NCBI GenBank assembly: GCA_900155495.1
Contig: FTLJ01000223.1
Span: forward strand, 1-64,000
Source: Porogramme epimiltina
Taxonomy: Eukaryota; Basidiomycota; Agaricomycetes; Polyporales; Polyporaceae
Length of the DNA: 64,000 bases
Direction: 5' to 3'
The notes under the pieces were generated by a model. That model was not told the DNA's origin and made no database searches. It saw only the letters and a list, made by a program, of their open reading frames with translations. Below, piece by piece: positions 61,916 to 64,000 of this stretch (positions are counted from its first letter, which is position 1; each line of letters starts with the position of its first letter). Position numbers and translations under genes: made by a program.

Positions 61916-63500
61916 TTAAATAGTGAAGTTGACCCCATCCATTACCACGTCGTCGTCAACCAGGCTGCCTTCGCTAATGGTATGCACAAACACGACACTA
62001 TCCATTTCCGTGTCATCTGTCGGGTACTCCGAATGATTGCTCGCATCCGCTGCCCTTAAGGCCAGTAGCAACCTCGACATCATGATTGAGGTGATACTAG
62101 AGGATAGTAGTTGAAGACTGTTTTGATCAAGACTCGCTGGGTACTCACGGATCCGTAAAAACAGTCACAAAACTCGAGGCCAAGATGTCTGTCTTAAAAA
62201 AGGTTTATTTCCTCATGCTGATGTTTTGGCTTGCAAAATTGTCATACCTTCATGGTGAACGTAAATGCGAGATGCAATACGTTCAGTAGTAGAAGTGTGC
62301 TATTATATATCACGGTCAACTACCTGCATGATGTCATACTTTTTCACGCTCAATCACCTATAGTCTAGTGTCCCTGTCGGCGGCACAGAAGTAAGAAACC
62401 TAGGTTCGTGATAAAGGGTGTAACATGCCCTCACCATGGGTAAGAATCGCTCTGCCGAGTGAAAGGTATTTGTGAAGGCCTGCGCCTCGGATGCGTCTCC
62501 ACACGATTGCAAGCAGAAGGGTTTCCGCAAGCACTATGGACAGCCGAGATGCCACAATCACTGCGGTGTAAAAGTATTAGTATACAGCGTGCAACATATT
62601 GAGCCTACCTAGAAAAACACTCACATCTGCGGTGTCAAGCAATTGTTGTTTCGGTCAATGAGGGACAGTGATTGTCGAGGGTTCTTTGCATCACCTTCGA
62701 AAGCGGGAATCTGTATGGATGTCATGCACGGCAAAGCATCCCAACTCGTGGTCAACAATGCGCCCGCGTAGTCCTAGAGGGAGAAGTGCCTGTCATGATG
62801 TGTCATCCAGCTTCGTCGCATCACCGTAGTCCGGCGTTTGTAGCTATCCACCTACCATATTGATTCCAAAAGAAGTTATGGACAGCACACTGACAAGAGC
62901 GAAACCGATCCATGAACGACCCAGTGCTAACGCACGTTGTCCACCAAAGACTATGTGCTGATTAGTCAAGGAGAAATACGGAGAAATGTTTGGTGGGATA
63001 ACTCACTGGCCCAAGTGATGTATCGCAATGCAGACAGCACTTGGATGCATTGGATGATTATAGAGCACCTGATATGCCATGGAATTAGCGAGACACCCAC
63101 TACAGTCATTTGTGAATAGAACCAACATCTAGATATTGTAACAGGTTATTGATCTGACATTTCAACCGCAACGATTCGCCTGAAGCTATTTAAATTTTAG
63201 ATAGCTCACCGAGTCGGAATTTTGAGAGAAGTTCCGAAAACTTGAAAGTATGAGTATCGCAAAGTTGAGATACTTGTTTATGAGGTACGTTATGGTCGCT
63301 CCGTTGATACGTTTTCTCCAAAACAACCTCGCTTCCTCATCCATAGTAATCATGCATTCGTAACATGAGAGGGCTTGAAGGTAGAAGGGCATTTCAGACG
63401 TCACGCCCAGTAGCCAAATAGGTGTATCATATTTGACGACTCACCGAAAATCGCAAGTCCACAATGATTCGAAAGGAGTCTGTATAAGAATACAATAAGA
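61916..63500 (-). CDS. DUF6533 seven-helix membrane protein, copy K (5' end uncertain)
   Basis: Parts seen on the minus strand are LLSNHCGLAIF (exon 2), YECMITMDEEARLFWRKR with TITYLINKYLNFAILIL (exon 3), VASRLSIVLAETLLLAIVW, and the last exon ITSIMMSRLLLALRAADA with the tail SVVFVHTISEGSLVDDD, stop at 61916. Each part aligns with copy I, including long nucleotide matches in intron-near sequence, so the two are recent tandem duplicates. No convincing first exon was found; frames upstream of exon 2 stop soon after the available ATGs. It may extend slightly beyond 63500 or be a pseudogene. Confidence 0.55.
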
Positions 63501-63593
63501 TCGTTGAGTGCTCCCTGAAGCTAGGGAGCATTCCAGAACATGCTTCTCTGAATTTCGTTCCAGCTATTGATGGGACGGACATTGACCATGATA

Positions 63594-63767
63594 CTAATCC
63601 AGCAGTACGGCGGCCCTGTGGAGTGTAGGGGACGGAGTGCCACGTCGGGCGATAGTATTGGAGGCCTTTATGAGACGCGTCACTTGATAGTTCAATGTCT
63701 CTGGTGATATACCGTGATAGCTGGCCAAGAATAGCACGACACCGATTGGATGCCGTCCTTCGCCATC
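63594..63767 (-). other. Possible coding exon near the window end, unknown
   Basis: An open frame without ATG reads DGEGRHPIGVVLFLASYHG, then TLNYQVTRLIKASNTIARRG, before a stop. Two other frames are also open over part of this stretch, so it may be chance. No family recognised. The remaining bases to 64000 show nothing I can identify. Confidence 0.2.
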
Positions 63768-64000
63768 TGAAAGATGTCATCAATATCTTGCTTCCATTCC
63801 CCTAGGGCCCCACGGGAGCTAGCAACGAAGTGTAAGGATTATCAGTCTTGAAATACTTTTTGAAAGGAGATACAATTGACACGTGCCACATTATTGTAGT
63901 CACTGGTGACAAGAGCGGAAGCCGTTCGCTCGTATTCGAGCCCGCGAGCTGGTCCACATGCGCTGGGGACCGGTGGGAGATTTGCAAGCGCCGATAGTTT

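Noticed and set aside
63427..63783. Possible retroelement (reverse transcriptase/RNase H) remnant
   Set aside because: The frame contains a stretch (LGQLSRYITRDIE) that looked vaguely like Copia polyprotein, but no catalytic motif, LTR or flanking homology is seen, and part of it is exon 2 of DUF6533 copy K in another frame.

Overview
The window is nuclear DNA of a filamentous basidiomycete, most likely an Agaricomycete close to the Polyporales. Genes are split by many short introns (about 45-70 bases, mostly GTRNGY...YAG). Coding GC is high, gene spacing is compact, and several families typical of wood-decay basidiomycetes are present (DUF6533 seven-helix proteins, DUF7330 proteins, a fungal OTT_1508-type deaminase, CFEM-like GPI proteins). 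Exon structures below were inferred by hand from reading frames, splice consensus and family conservation, so outer coordinates are firmer than internal ones.

Left part (0.4-17.4 kb), mostly conserved cellular genes: a membrane hybrid histidine kinase (-), the Naa10/ARD1 N-terminal acetyltransferase (-), a CmcJ/AsaB-like oxidoreductase homologue that seems to have lost its metal site (+), one DUF6533 gene (-), an FAD phenol-hydroxylase-type monooxygenase (+), a ZNF511-like zinc-finger protein with an RG-rich tail (+), an intron-containing tRNA-Ile (-), and RNA polymerase II subunit Rpb7 (+).

Middle part (17.8-33 kb): three further DUF6533 genes in tandem on the minus strand, a classical short-chain dehydrogenase (-), and a complete Vps10/sortilin receptor gene (+).

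Right part (33-64 kb), accessory in character: a gene-poor stretch with an 11-bp minisatellite, three tandem DUF6533 genes on the plus strand, a pair of CFEM-like GPI-anchored protein genes (+), an unassigned but well-formed hypothetical gene (-), an OTT_1508-type deaminase (-), two DUF7330 paralogues on opposite strands, one more DUF6533 gene (+), and a terminal minus-strand DUF6533 block made of two close duplicates with a broken remnant between them.

The outstanding feature is the DUF6533 family. Eleven loci (about ten gene-like, one clear remnant) occur in 55 kb, share an exon plan, and carry a recurring motif in the cytosolic tail. They alternate with genes for cell-surface and accessory proteins. 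This looks like a rapidly duplicating membrane-protein island set among housekeeping genes. No function can be assigned from sequence alone.
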